Translations under genes and position numbers: made by a program | NCBI RefSeq assembly: GCF_000744095.1 | Contig: NZ_JQLI01000008.1 | Location: 1,240,001-1,304,000 of the forward strand | DNA length: 64,000 bases | Reading direction: 5' to 3' | From: Cupriavidus necator A5-1 | Lineage (GTDB): Bacteria; Pseudomonadota; Gammaproteobacteria; Burkholderiales; Burkholderiaceae | Notes under the pieces: model-generated | Databases searched by the model: none | The model's input: the letters and a program-made list of their open reading frames with translations, nothing else | Told to the model about the DNA's origin: nothing | Shown here: positions 24,352 through 32,589 of the stretch, in pieces | Numbering within the stretch: the first letter of the stretch is position 1 | How the letters are laid out: every line of letters begins with the position of its first letter

Positions 24352-25095
24352 TCAGCTGGCCGCGGCCCGCTTCGCGCGTGCCGCCTTGCGCGGCGCGGCC
24401 GGCGGCGCCAGGCCTGGCTCGGCGCCAGGCACGGTCACCGTGCGCAGCACCGTCTGCTGGATCACATCGCGCCAGTGCGCCAATGCAGGCGGGCTCATCA
24501 TGGGCTCGCCCAAGAAAGCGCTGAGCGTATGATGGTTGGAATTGTAGAAGTAGCCGAGCGAAGCGATCACCATATAGACGTCGCGTGCGCCCACGTCCGG
24601 CCGGAACAGCCCCGCGGCCTTGCCGCGCGTGAGGATGCCGTCGAGCACCGACAGCGCGTAGCTGGAGATATCCTTCAGCCGCACGGACTTCTTCGCGTGC
24701 CTGCCCTGGCTCATGTTCTCGCTGGACAGGATCGCGACGAATTCCGGGTGGTCGAGGTAGTACTGCCAGATGAAGTCGATCAGTTGCGACAGCGCGCGCA
24801 CCGGGTCCGCGGCGTCAAGTTCGTGTTCGAGCTTCTGCTCGGCTTCATTGAGCTGCAGGTAGATGGTCTCGAGCACTTCGACGAACAGCTTTTCCTTGCT
24901 GCCGAAGTAGTAATAGATCATCCGGTCGTAGGTCTTGGCCAGCGACGAGATGCGTTCGATGCGTCCGCCGTCGTAGCCGCGCTGCGCGAAGACCTTGATC
25001 GCAGCCCTGAGGATGCGGTCGCGGCTGTCCTGTGCCTGCCTGGCCCGCGTGCCGGCTGCGGCCCGCTTGGTTGCGGGTCTGGTCGTAATCGTCAT
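24352..25095 (-). CDS. TetR-family regulator, probable nic locus regulator (NicS-like)
   Basis: A 247-residue TetR protein. The helix-turn-helix lies at about residues 25-70 (RILRAAIKVFAQRGYDGGRIERIS ... YYYFGSKEKLF), and the all-helical ligand domain follows. The C-terminus is a basic Ala/Lys/Arg tail. ATG 25095 is chosen because the longer frame upstream overlaps the divergent molybdopterin gene. It is divergent from that gene across 94 bp, so it probably controls it and itself; P. putida controls nicAB with a TetR protein, NicS, which supports the analogy. Confidence 0.82.
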   Translation of the reverse strand: MTITTRPATKRAAAGTRARQAQDSRDRILRAAIKVFAQRGYDGGRIERISSLAKTYDRMIYYYFGSKEKLFVEVLETIYLQLNEAEQKLEHELDAADPVRALSQLIDFIWQYYLDHPEFVAILSSENMSQGRHAKKSVRLKDISSYALSVLDGILTRGKAAGLFRPDVGARDVYMVIASLGYFYNSNHHTLSAFLGEPMMSPPALAHWRDVIQQTVLRTVTVPGAEPGLAPPAAPRKAARAKRAAAS

Positions 25096-25189
25096 GGTCG
25101 ATGGTTGCGCTGTGTCTCTGTTGGCTCGCAGTATAACGGCCCCATGCGCGGCGTCCCCGGGCAGCGCCGGTGAAGGAGTTTGTAGAACG

Positions 25190-27517
25190 ATGACGGCAAC
25201 CAACCTGCAACCCGCGGCACACGCCGATCCCGCCACGCCGCGCGCGCTGCGGCTGGCGCTGCTGCAGGCTACTGGCGTGCTGCTGGTCACGCGCGCCCCG
25301 CAGGCGGCAACGCGCCCCGCGCCCGGCCAGCCCGGCGCGGCCTCTGACTATGTGCCGGCGCTGCCGGATATCTTCATTGCCGTGTGCGACAGCGGCGAGG
25401 TGCTGGCCTTCAACGGTCATGTCGACCTGGGAACAGGCATCCGCACGGCGCTCGCGCAGATCGTGGCCGAAGAACTTGACGTGCCGCTCGAGCGCGTGCG
25501 CATGGTGCTCGGCCATACCGAAGCCACGCCCAACCAGGGCCCGACCATCGCCAGCGCCTCGATCCAGATCTCGGCCCTGCCGCTGCGCCGCGCCGCCGCG
25601 CAGGCGCGTGCGTGGCTGCAGGCGCGCGCCGCGCAGCAGCTCGGCGTTGAAGCCGGCAGGCTGGAGGCGGAGGACGGCGTGTTCCGGGTCGCGGGCACAC
25701 AAGCCACCATCGGCTACGGCGCGCTGGTTTCCGGCGAGCATGTGGAACTGCCGCTGGCCGACGACGTGCCGACCAAGCCGGTAGAGGCCTACCGCATCGT
25801 CGGGCGCCCGGCGGGCCGCTTCGATATCCCCGACAAGGCGCGCGGCGCGCTGACCTTCGTCCACGACGTGCGCGTGCCCGGCATGCTGCACGGCCGCGTG
25901 GTGCGCCCGCCGTATGCGGGGCGCGACAGCGGCGAGTTCATCGGCAACAGCCTGCTTGAAGTGGACCGCGATTCCGTGCGCGATGTGCCGGGCCTGGTGG
26001 ACGTGGTGGTGCAGGGCGACTTCGTCGGCGTGGTGGCCGAGCGCGAGGAGTACGCGGTGCAGGCCGCGCGCCGGCTGCGCGTTCGCTGGAAGCCGGTACC
26101 GCCGTTGCCGGCGCTGGACGATCCCGAGCCCGCATTGCGCGCCAATCCGGCCACGCGGCGCGAGTTGCTGGCCGACGGCGAGATGCCGGCAACCGGCACG
26201 GTATTGCAGCGCCAGTACGTCTGGCCCTACCAGATGCATGGTTCGATCGGACCTTCGTGCGCGGTGGCCGACTGGCATGACGACGGCCTGACCGTCTGGT
26301 CCGGCACGCAAAACCCGCATGTGCTCCGCATCGACCTGGCCAGGCTGTGCGGGCTCGGCGAAGACCGCATCGAGATCGTGCGCATGGAAGCCGCCGGCTG
26401 CTACGGCCGCAACTGCGCCGACGACGTCTGCGCCGATGCCGCGCTGTTGTCGCGCGCGGTCGGGCGGCCGGTGCGCGTGCAGTTGTCGCGTGAGCAGGAG
26501 CACCTGTGGGAGCCCAAGGGCGCGGCGCAGCTGATGGACGTCAGCGCGACGCTGGGGCATGACGGTGCGCTGCTCGGCTACGACTTCACCAGCCGCTATC
26601 CATCCAACGATGCGCCGACGCTGGCGCTGGTGCTGACCGGTGCCGTGCCCAATGCGCCGCGCACGCTGGAGATGGGCGATCGCACCGCGGTGCCGCCGTA
26701 TGCGTATGCCGCGCGTCGCATCGGTTGCGATGACACGCCGGCGATCGTACGCGCATCGTGGCTGCGCGGTGTGTCGGCGTTGCCGAACGCGTTTGCGCAT
26801 GAATGTGTGATCGATGAACTGGCAGCAGAGGCGGGTGTGGATCCGGTGGATTTCCGCTTGCGCCACCTGCCTGATACGCGTGCGGCCGATTTGCTGCGTG
26901 CCGTGGCCGATGCCGCGGGCTGGCAGCGCGGCGCGCAAGGCTCGCGCGGCACGCCGGATGCCGATGGTTGCCTGCATGGCCGCGGTGTGGCCTACGCCCG
27001 CTACATCCACAGCCGCTTCCCGGGCTTCGGCGCGGCGTGGGCGGCCTGGGTGGTCGACCTGGCGGTGGATGCCGCCACCGGCCGCATCACGATCGGGAAG
27101 GTCGTGGTGGGACAAGACACAGGCATGATGGTCAATCCCGACGGCGTGCGCCACCAGATCCACGGCAACGTGGTGCAGACGCTGAGCCGCGTGCTGAAGG
27201 AGCAGGTGCGTTTCGATGCGGACGGCGTTGCCAGTCGTGAATGGGGCAGTTATCCGCTGCTGACTTTCCCCGAGATTCCGCCGATCGAGGTGGTGCTGAT
27301 GCCACGGCAGTCAGAGCCGCCGATGGGGGCAGGGGAGTCGGCATCGCTGCCGGGCGCGCCGGCGATCGCCAATGCCTTGTTTGACGCGATGGGAGTGCGG
27401 CTGCGCCGGCCGCCGTTCGTGCCGGAGACGGTGCTGGAAGCGATCAAAGGCCGCTTGTTTGCTCCCTCTCCCGCTCGCGGGAGAGGGGAGCAAACAAGCG
27501 GCGCTCACACCTACTAG
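25190..27517 (+). CDS. Molybdopterin-binding large subunit of a xanthine dehydrogenase-type enzyme, probable catalytic subunit of nicotinate dehydrogenase
   Basis: A 775-residue protein with the whole molybdopterin-binding region: GHVDLGTGIRTALAQIVAEE and LGHTEATPNQGPTIASAS near the front, EAAGCYGRNCADDVC in the middle and MGAGESASLPGAPAIANAL near the end, where Glu716 is the expected active-site base. It has no cytochrome part. Its last 225 residues align by eye with the eroded domain of the NicB-like protein, so the two are paralogues. With NicA and the NicB-like cytochrome it would make a three-part nicotinate hydroxylase; this is inference. AAGGAG lies 11 nt before ATG 25190. The final 20 or so residues are encoded by a long palindrome and are probably not functional. 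Confidence 0.85.
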   Translation: MTATNLQPAAHADPATPRALRLALLQATGVLLVTRAPQAATRPAPGQPGAASDYVPALPDIFIAVCDSGEVLAFNGHVDLGTGIRTALAQIVAEELDVPLERVRMVLGHTEATPNQGPTIASASIQISALPLRRAAAQARAWLQARAAQQLGVEAGRLEAEDGVFRVAGTQATIGYGALVSGEHVELPLADDVPTKPVEAYRIVGRPAGRFDIPDKARGALTFVHDVRVPGMLHGRVVRPPYAGRDSGEFIGNSLLEVDRDSVRDVPGLVDVVVQGDFVGVVAEREEYAVQAARRLRVRWKPVPPLPALDDPEPALRANPATRRELLADGEMPATGTVLQRQYVWPYQMHGSIGPSCAVADWHDDGLTVWSGTQNPHVLRIDLARLCGLGEDRIEIVRMEAAGCYGRNCADDVCADAALLSRAVGRPVRVQLSREQEHLWEPKGAAQLMDVSATLGHDGALLGYDFTSRYPSNDAPTLALVLTGAVPNAPRTLEMGDRTAVPPYAYAARRIGCDDTPAIVRASWLRGVSALPNAFAHECVIDELAAEAGVDPVDFRLRHLPDTRAADLLRAVADAAGWQRGAQGSRGTPDADGCLHGRGVAYARYIHSRFPGFGAAWAAWVVDLAVDAATGRITIGKVVVGQDTGMMVNPDGVRHQIHGNVVQTLSRVLKEQVRFDADGVASREWGSYPLLTFPEIPPIEVVLMPRQSEPPMGAGESASLPGAPAIANALFDAMGVRLRRPPFVPETVLEAIKGRLFAPSPARGRGEQTSGAHTY
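27450..27502. repeat. Long palindrome at the end of the molybdopterin gene
   Basis: A stem of about 25 bp with a single one-base bulge and a 2-nt loop (left arm 27450-27474, right arm 27477-27502). The core CTCTCCCGC/GCGGGAGAG also occurs at 33015-33030. It lies inside the last codons of the + strand gene and just past the stop of the facing MarR gene, so it may end both transcripts. Confidence 0.75.
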
Positions 27518-27987
27518 CCGCCATTCGCCTCGTCAATCTCACTCATCTTCCGCAGCAGGTAAGTCACCGCCACGCGCTCAGCCGGATTGAGACTCCCAAA
27601 CGTCTGCTCCGAAATCTGCTTCGCAAACGGCACGGTCTCGTCGATCAGCGCCAGCCCCGCGGGCGTCACTGTCACCACCACCTTGCGCCGGTCATTGGGA
27701 TCGTGCGATACGGCAATCAGCTTGCGTGCCTTCAGCCTCTCGATGATGCCGCGCACCGTGGCCTGGTCGATCGCGGTCGCGCGCACGACCTCGTTCATCG
27801 AACACGGCTGCCGGTCCCTGACCGCGCACAGCACCACGAACTGCGCCGCGGTGAGCTGCGAATCCGGGATGGTCTGCTGGAAGATCGCCACATGGCGCTG
27901 GTACGCGCGCCGCAGCAGGTGGCCCACCTGTTCGGTGAAGTCGTAGTCGTTGGCGATCTTGTCGGACGGGTCGGAGGACTGGGGCAC
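27514..27987 (-). CDS. MarR-family regulator (NicR/BpsR-like)
   Basis: A 157-residue MarR protein. The winged helix covers residues 50-120 (LTAAQFVVLCAVRDRQPCSMNEVVRATAIDQATVRGIIERL), with the wing at SHDPNDRRKVVVTVTPAG. GTG 27987 is the only reasonable start; no strong ribosome binding site is seen. Its TAG stop overlaps the TAG stop of the convergent molybdopterin gene in the palindrome CTAG. MarR proteins (NicR in Pseudomonas, BpsR in Bordetella) repress nic genes and respond to 6-hydroxynicotinate, so this is the best candidate to bind the AGTGTGTACACT sites; that link is inferred. Confidence 0.82.
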   Translation of the reverse strand: MPQSSDPSDKIANDYDFTEQVGHLLRRAYQRHVAIFQQTIPDSQLTAAQFVVLCAVRDRQPCSMNEVVRATAIDQATVRGIIERLKARKLIAVSHDPNDRRKVVVTVTPAGLALIDETVPFAKQISEQTFGSLNPAERVAVTYLLRKMSEIDEANGG

Positions 27988-28020
27988 GTCGATGGTGATG
28001 CGGTGGATGAGCGTGCCCCG

Positions 28021-28026
28021 AGTATA
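28021..28026 (-). promoter_or_regulatory. Possible -10 box of the MarR gene
   Basis: TATACT on the minus strand, 34 nt before GTG 27987. No good -35 is found at 16-18 nt. Confidence 0.3.
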
Positions 28027-28061
28027 CCGATCCGGAAGAACCACGAGAGCGCCGCAAGGAC

Positions 28062-29066
28062 TTATTCGACCGTGATTCCCGCGGTCTTCGCGACCTTGCC
28101 GAAGCGCTCGTATTCCGACTGCGTCAGCGACTGCAGTTCGGCCGCGCTGGAGCCCTTTGGGTTGAAGCCCGCCTGCGCCAGCTTCTCGCGCACGTCGGGG
28201 CGCGCCAGGGCCTCGACGAAGGCGGCGTTGAGCGCCTGCACCACCGGCGCCGGCAAATTGGCCGGACCATAGACCCCGAACCACGGCTCGACCGCATAAC
28301 CCTGCAGCCCCGCCTCGGCCAGCGTCGGCACGTCCGGCAGCGACGGCGCGCGTTGCCTGCCCGCCACCGCCAGCGCGCGCAGCTTGCCGGCCTGGATATG
28401 CGGCAGCGATGCCGGCAGGTTGTCGAACATCACCGTGATATGGCCGCCGAGCATGTCATTGATGGCGGGACTGCTGCCTTTGTACGGCGCGTGGGTCAGG
28501 GTGGTCTGCGTCATCTGCGCGAACATCGCGCCGGCCAGGTGCATCGAAGTGCCGGTGCCGGCGGTCGCATAGGTCAGGCCCGGATGCGCCTTGGCGTAAG
28601 CCACCAGCTCCTTGACGTTTTTCACCGGCAGCGAGGGGCTCACTTCCAGCACGATGGTCGAGGTGCCGAGCAGGCTGATCGCGGTGAAGTCCTTGCGCGG
28701 GTCGAACGGCACCTGCTTGTAGATATGCGGGTTCAGCGCATTGGTCGAGATCGCGCCGAAGCCGATGGTGTAGCCGTCCGGCGCCGCTTTGGCCACGGCG
28801 TCCATGCCGATATTGCCGCCGGCGCCGGGGCGGTTCTCGATCACCACCGGCTGGCCCAGCTTCTCGCCCACGCGCTGGCCGACGGTGCGTGCCACCAGGT
28901 CGGTGGTGCCACCGGCGGCGTAGGGGACGACAAAGCGGATCGGCTTGGAGGGAAAGGCGTCGCCAGGGGCGGCCGTGGCGTTGAAGCTGCCGGCAAGGGC
29001 AATCGCGCCGACCATCGCGGCGAGCAGGAAGGGGCGGCGGCCGGGGCGTGCGGGACGGGTCGGCAT
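28062..29066 (-). CDS. Bug-family (TctC-type) periplasmic solute-binding protein
   Basis: A 334-residue secreted receptor of the Bordetella uptake gene family, abundant in Cupriavidus. Residues 1-33 are a signal peptide (RRPFLLAAMVGAIALAGS ... ATAAPG). The mature start FPSKPIRFVVPYAAGGTTD and VVIENRPGAGGNIGMDAVAKA are the family signatures. Many Bug receptors work without a dedicated carrier nearby, and no TctA/TctB genes are seen here. The ligand is probably an organic or aromatic acid; nicotinate or its analogues are possible because it follows the nic locus and precedes the MarR gene on the same strand. Confidence 0.85.
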   Translation of the reverse strand: MPTRPARPGRRPFLLAAMVGAIALAGSFNATAAPGDAFPSKPIRFVVPYAAGGTTDLVARTVGQRVGEKLGQPVVIENRPGAGGNIGMDAVAKAAPDGYTIGFGAISTNALNPHIYKQVPFDPRKDFTAISLLGTSTIVLEVSPSLPVKNVKELVAYAKAHPGLTYATAGTGTSMHLAGAMFAQMTQTTLTHAPYKGSSPAINDMLGGHITVMFDNLPASLPHIQAGKLRALAVAGRQRAPSLPDVPTLAEAGLQGYAVEPWFGVYGPANLPAPVVQALNAAFVEALARPDVREKLAQAGFNPKGSSAAELQSLTQSEYERFGKVAKTAGITVE

Positions 29067-29207
29067 GATGGCGGGATCTCCTCTGGATATGTTGTTCTGG
29101 CGCCTGCCGTGACGCAGGCGTCGCGCGGCCATTGTATGGGATCGCAGCCATGGGCGGCGGTCCGGGAGCGTCCGGTCCGGGTGCCGATGCGGTTGCCCCT
29201 TTTCGAA

Positions 29208-29213
29208 TACAAT
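29208..29213 (+). promoter_or_regulatory. Possible -10 box of the DMT transporter gene
   Basis: TACAAT within CGAATACAATCG, 64 nt before GTG 29277. No convincing -35. It supports the downstream GTG rather than the in-frame ATG at 29187. Confidence 0.35.
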
Positions 29214-29276
29214 CGTCGGGTCGTTTCGCGGGGCCGCCGTGGCGGTCCGCTTTCCCCGCTTTCCCGCGTATTCCCC

Positions 29277-30203
29277 GTGCCAGCCTCCCAAAAGCCCCTC
29301 GCCGCGCCAGCCGCGCTGCCGTCGCCGCAGCGCTCGGGGCTCGCCATCGCCGCCGTCGGCGCGGTGCTGTTCTCCGCCAAGGCCATCGTCGCCAAGCTGA
29401 TGTACCGCTACGACGTCGATGCCGTCATGGTGATCACGCTGCGCATGCTGTTCGCGGTGCCGCTGTTCATGGCGATCGGCTGGTGGCAGTCGCGCAGGCT
29501 GCCGCCGCTGTCGTGGGCCGACCGCGGCCGCGTGGTGTTCCTCGGCTTTATCGGCTACTACCTGTCGAGCTTCCTCGATTTCATCGGCCTGCAATACATC
29601 ACCGCCGGGCTGGAGCGGCTGATCCTGTTCCTGACGCCGTCGTTCGTGCTGCTGACCACCGCGCTGCTGTTCCGCCGGCCGATCGGCAGGCACCAGTGGG
29701 TGTCGCTGCTGCTGGCCTACGCGGGCATCGTGCTGGTGTTCGCGCATGACCTGGACGTCAGCGGCAGCCAGGTGTGGGTGGGCGGCGCGCTGGTGCTGGC
29801 CAGTGCCATGACGTATGGTATCTACCTGATCCTGAGCGGCGAGCTGGTGCGGCGCATCGGCTCGCTGCGGCTGGTGGCGTATGCGATGTGCGTGTCCACC
29901 GCCTGCTGCGTGATCCAGTACCTGGTGCTGGGGCGGCCGCTGGCGGAACTGGCGCAGCCCGCGCCGGTGATGTGGCTGTCACTCATCAACGCGGTGTTCT
30001 GCACCGTACTGCCGGTCTCGCTGACCATGGTGGCGGTGTCGCGCATCGGCGCGCCGCTGGCGTCGCAGGCCGGCATGATCGGCCCGGTGTCGACGCTGCT
30101 CCTCGGCTTCTGGCTGCTGGGCGAGCCGGTGAGCGGCGTGCAGCTGGCCGGCAGCGCGCTGGTGCTGGGCGGCATGTACCTGCTGTCGGCAAGAAAAACT
30201 TGA
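29277..30203 (+). CDS. DMT-superfamily (EamA) transporter
   Basis: A 308-residue membrane protein with two EamA repeats and about ten membrane segments; AIAAVGAVLFSAKAIVAKLMY starts repeat one and IGAPLASQAGMIGPVSTLLLGFWLLGEP closes repeat two. The family exports amino acids or other metabolites. GTG 29277 is chosen because a -10-like box lies between it and the upstream ATG 29187; the ATG would add 30 basic residues of no family similarity. Divergent from the Bug gene and followed by the SDR gene 52 bp downstream. Confidence 0.8.
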   Translation: MPASQKPLAAPAALPSPQRSGLAIAAVGAVLFSAKAIVAKLMYRYDVDAVMVITLRMLFAVPLFMAIGWWQSRRLPPLSWADRGRVVFLGFIGYYLSSFLDFIGLQYITAGLERLILFLTPSFVLLTTALLFRRPIGRHQWVSLLLAYAGIVLVFAHDLDVSGSQVWVGGALVLASAMTYGIYLILSGELVRRIGSLRLVAYAMCVSTACCVIQYLVLGRPLAELAQPAPVMWLSLINAVFCTVLPVSLTMVAVSRIGAPLASQAGMIGPVSTLLLGFWLLGEPVSGVQLAGSALVLGGMYLLSARKT

Positions 30204-30254
30204 TTCCTGGCCGGAAGCCCGGCCGACCAAAGACAACAGACAAAGGAGAAAGAC

Positions 30255-31043
30255 ATGGACCTGGGACTGCGCGGCAAGCATGCGCTGGTATGCGGCGCCA
30301 GCAAGGGCCTCGGCTTTGCCTGCGCCGACGCGCTGGCGGCGGAGGGCGTCGACGTGGTGATCGTGGCGCGCGGCGCCGAAGCGCTGGAGAAGGCCGCCGC
30401 CGGCCTGCGCGCGCGCCACGGCCGCCGCGTGATCGCGGTGGCGACCGACATCACCACGCCGGAGGGCCGCAAGGCGGCGCTCGATGCGGTGGCCAAGCTG
30501 GGCGACCTCGATATCCTGGTCAACAACGCCGGCGGCCCGCCCCCTGGCAACTTCCGCGACTGGGACCGCAACGACTGGCTGGCCGCGCTGGACGCCAACA
30601 TGCTGACCCCGATCGAGCTGATCAAGGCCACCGTCGACGGCATGATCGCGCGCAAGTGGGGCCGCATCATCAATATCACCAGCGGCGCGGTCAAGGCGCC
30701 GATCGACGTGCTGGGCCTGTCCAACGGCGCGCGCTCGGGCCTGACCGGCTTTGTCGCGGGCGTGGCGCGCGAGGTGGCGCAGCACGGTGTGACCATCAAC
30801 AACTTGCTGCCCGGCCCGTTCGAAACCGACCGCCTGCACAAGACCATGGAAGCCGGCGCGAGGAAGGCAGGCCTGACCGTGGATGAAGTGGCCCAGCGCC
30901 GCGCCGCGCAGAACCCGTCGCGCCGCTTCGGCGACCCGGCCGAGTTCGGCGCCACCTGCGCCTTCCTGTGCAGCCGCCATGCCGGCTACATCACCGGGCA
31001 GAACATCCTGCTCGACGGCGGCGCCTACCCGGGCACCTTCTGA
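30255..31043 (+). CDS. SDR-family protein with altered catalytic motif
   Basis: A 262-residue short-chain dehydrogenase-like protein. The nucleotide site GASKGLGFACA and the NNAG motif (ILVNNAGGPPPGNF) are intact, and the Ser of the triad is present in IINITSGAVKAP. The YxxxK motif expected about 13 residues later is replaced by LSNGARSGL, so both the catalytic Tyr and Lys are missing. The same GLSNGARSGLTGF phrase is, as I recall, conserved in a subgroup of SDR proteins, so it may be a different chemistry rather than decay. AAGGAG precedes the ATG. It is followed by mgsA after 47 bp. Confidence 0.82.
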   Translation: MDLGLRGKHALVCGASKGLGFACADALAAEGVDVVIVARGAEALEKAAAGLRARHGRRVIAVATDITTPEGRKAALDAVAKLGDLDILVNNAGGPPPGNFRDWDRNDWLAALDANMLTPIELIKATVDGMIARKWGRIINITSGAVKAPIDVLGLSNGARSGLTGFVAGVAREVAQHGVTINNLLPGPFETDRLHKTMEAGARKAGLTVDEVAQRRAAQNPSRRFGDPAEFGATCAFLCSRHAGYITGQNILLDGGAYPGTF

Positions 31044-31090
31044 CGCTACCGCATTCCGCAGTTCACCGACCCCGCAACAAGGAAACCCTG

Positions 31091-31492
31091 ATGACACGCC
31101 CCCGCATCGCGCTGATCGCCCACGACCACAAGAAGGACGATATCGTCGCCTTCGCCACGCGCCACCGCGCGTTTCTCTCGCAGTGCGAGCTGCTGGCCAC
31201 GGGGACCACCGGCGGGCGCCTGATCGACGAGGTCGGGCTGGAAGTGACGCGCATGTTGTCGGGGCCGTGGGGCGGCGACCTGCAGATCGGCGCGCAGCTG
31301 GCCGAAGGCCTTGTGCGCGCCGTGGTGTTCCTGCGCGACCCGATGACGCCGCAGCCGCATGAACCCGATATCAACGCGCTGGTGCGCGCCTGCGACGTGC
31401 ACAACGTGCCGTGCGCGACCAACGTGGCCACCGCCGAGTTGCTGCTCGCGGGCCTGACCCGTGAGTTGGCGGACGAAGGCAAGGCTGCCTGA
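31091..31492 (+). CDS. mgsA: Methylglyoxal synthase
   Basis: A 133-residue enzyme that turns dihydroxyacetone phosphate into methylglyoxal and phosphate. The family blocks are plain: IALIAHDHKKDDIV, the phosphate site ATGTTGGRL, and MLSGPWGGDLQIGAQLAEG, followed by FLRDPMTPQPHEPDINAL. Length is slightly below the E. coli enzyme (152). ATG 31091 follows CAAGGAAACCCTG. It sits between the SDR and quinone reductase genes, which are all rightward and may be co-transcribed. Confidence 0.93.
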   Translation: MTRPRIALIAHDHKKDDIVAFATRHRAFLSQCELLATGTTGGRLIDEVGLEVTRMLSGPWGGDLQIGAQLAEGLVRAVVFLRDPMTPQPHEPDINALVRACDVHNVPCATNVATAELLLAGLTRELADEGKAA

Positions 31493-31534
31493 TTTCCCCT
31501 GATCGATGCAACACCATAACGAGGAGCGACGCAG

Positions 31535-32512
31535 ATGAGCAAAGCCATCCGGATCGAACAGACCGGCGGTCCCGAAGTGATGCAGTGGGTCGATGTCGAA
31601 GTGGGCGAACCCGGCCCGGGCCAGGTGCGTGTGCGCCATGAGGCGGTGGGCCTGAACTATATCGACGTCTATTTCCGCACCGGGCTGTACAAGCAGCCGC
31701 TGCCGGCGGGCCTGGGCATGGAAGGCGCCGGCGTGGTCGAGGCGGTGGGCGAGGGCGTCAAGCACCTGAGCGTCGGCGACCGCGTGGCCTACGCGGGCCG
31801 TCCTACCGGTGCTTACGCGCAGGTGCGGGTGATGCCGGCCGATATCGTGGTGCGCCTGCCCGACGCCATCCCGTTCGACACGGCCGCGGCCATGATGCTG
31901 CAGGGGCTGACCGCGCAGTACCTGATTCGCGACAGCTACAAGGTGCAGCCGGGCGATACCGTGCTGCTGCACGCGGCTGCCGGCGGCGTCGGCCTGATCG
32001 CCAGCCAGTGGCTCAAGGCACTGGGCGTGACCGTGATCGGTACCGTGGGCAGCGATGAGAAGGCGGAGCTGGCGCGCGCCAACGGCTGTGCCCATACTAT
32101 CGTCTATACGCGTGAATCGTTTGTCGAGCGCGTCAAGGAAATTACCAACGGCAAGGGCGTGCCTGCGGTGTACGACTCGATTGGTGCGGACACCTTCCAG
32201 GGTTCGCTCGACTGCCTGGCCCCGCGCGGCACGATGGTCAGCTTCGGCAATGCCTCCGGGCCAGTGCCGCCGTTCGATCTCTCGGTGCTGGGCAACAAGG
32301 GTTCACTGCGGCTGACGCGCCCGACGCTGATGACCTACGTGGTGCACCGCGAGTTGCTGGAGCCGATGGTGGCCGACCTGTTCGATGCCGTGACCACCGG
32401 CAAGATCAGGATCGACATTCGCCAGCGCTACGCGCTGTCCGAGGTGGCGCAGGCGCACCGTGACCTGGAGTCGCGCAAGACCACCGGCTCGACCATCCTG
32501 CTGCCGAGCTGA
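31535..32512 (+). CDS. qor: NADPH:quinone oxidoreductase (zinc-free MDR family)
   Basis: A 325-residue medium-chain reductase. It lacks the zinc cysteines of alcohol dehydrogenases and has the quinone-reductase profile: LNYIDVYFRTGLYKQPLP, VLLHAAAGGVGLIASQWLKA (NADPH site) and VYDSIGADTFQGSLDCLAPRG. It would reduce quinones or reactive enones in the cytosol, which fits its place next to mgsA, since methylglyoxal and quinones are both electrophiles. GAGGAG precedes ATG 31535, and a clear terminator follows. Confidence 0.9.
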   Translation: MSKAIRIEQTGGPEVMQWVDVEVGEPGPGQVRVRHEAVGLNYIDVYFRTGLYKQPLPAGLGMEGAGVVEAVGEGVKHLSVGDRVAYAGRPTGAYAQVRVMPADIVVRLPDAIPFDTAAAMMLQGLTAQYLIRDSYKVQPGDTVLLHAAAGGVGLIASQWLKALGVTVIGTVGSDEKAELARANGCAHTIVYTRESFVERVKEITNGKGVPAVYDSIGADTFQGSLDCLAPRGTMVSFGNASGPVPPFDLSVLGNKGSLRLTRPTLMTYVVHRELLEPMVADLFDAVTTGKIRIDIRQRYALSEVAQAHRDLESRKTTGSTILLPS

Positions 32513-32534
32513 GCGTCAGTTCGCGCAGGCATGC

Positions 32535-32573
32535 AAAAGCCCCGAGGCGGCAGGCGCTGCCCCGGGGCTTTCT
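32535..32573. terminator. Bidirectional terminator between qor and the DUF1232 gene
   Basis: Stem AAAGCCCCG / CGGGGCTTT (32536-32544 with 32563-32571), flanked by A/T on both sides so that it can serve the facing genes. Confidence 0.8.
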
Positions 32574-32589
32574 TATGCGGCCAACGCCG

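Noticed and set aside
24845..27163. A 772-codon open frame on the minus strand
   Set aside because: Antisense to the molybdopterin gene and merging into the end of the TetR region in another frame; no domain.
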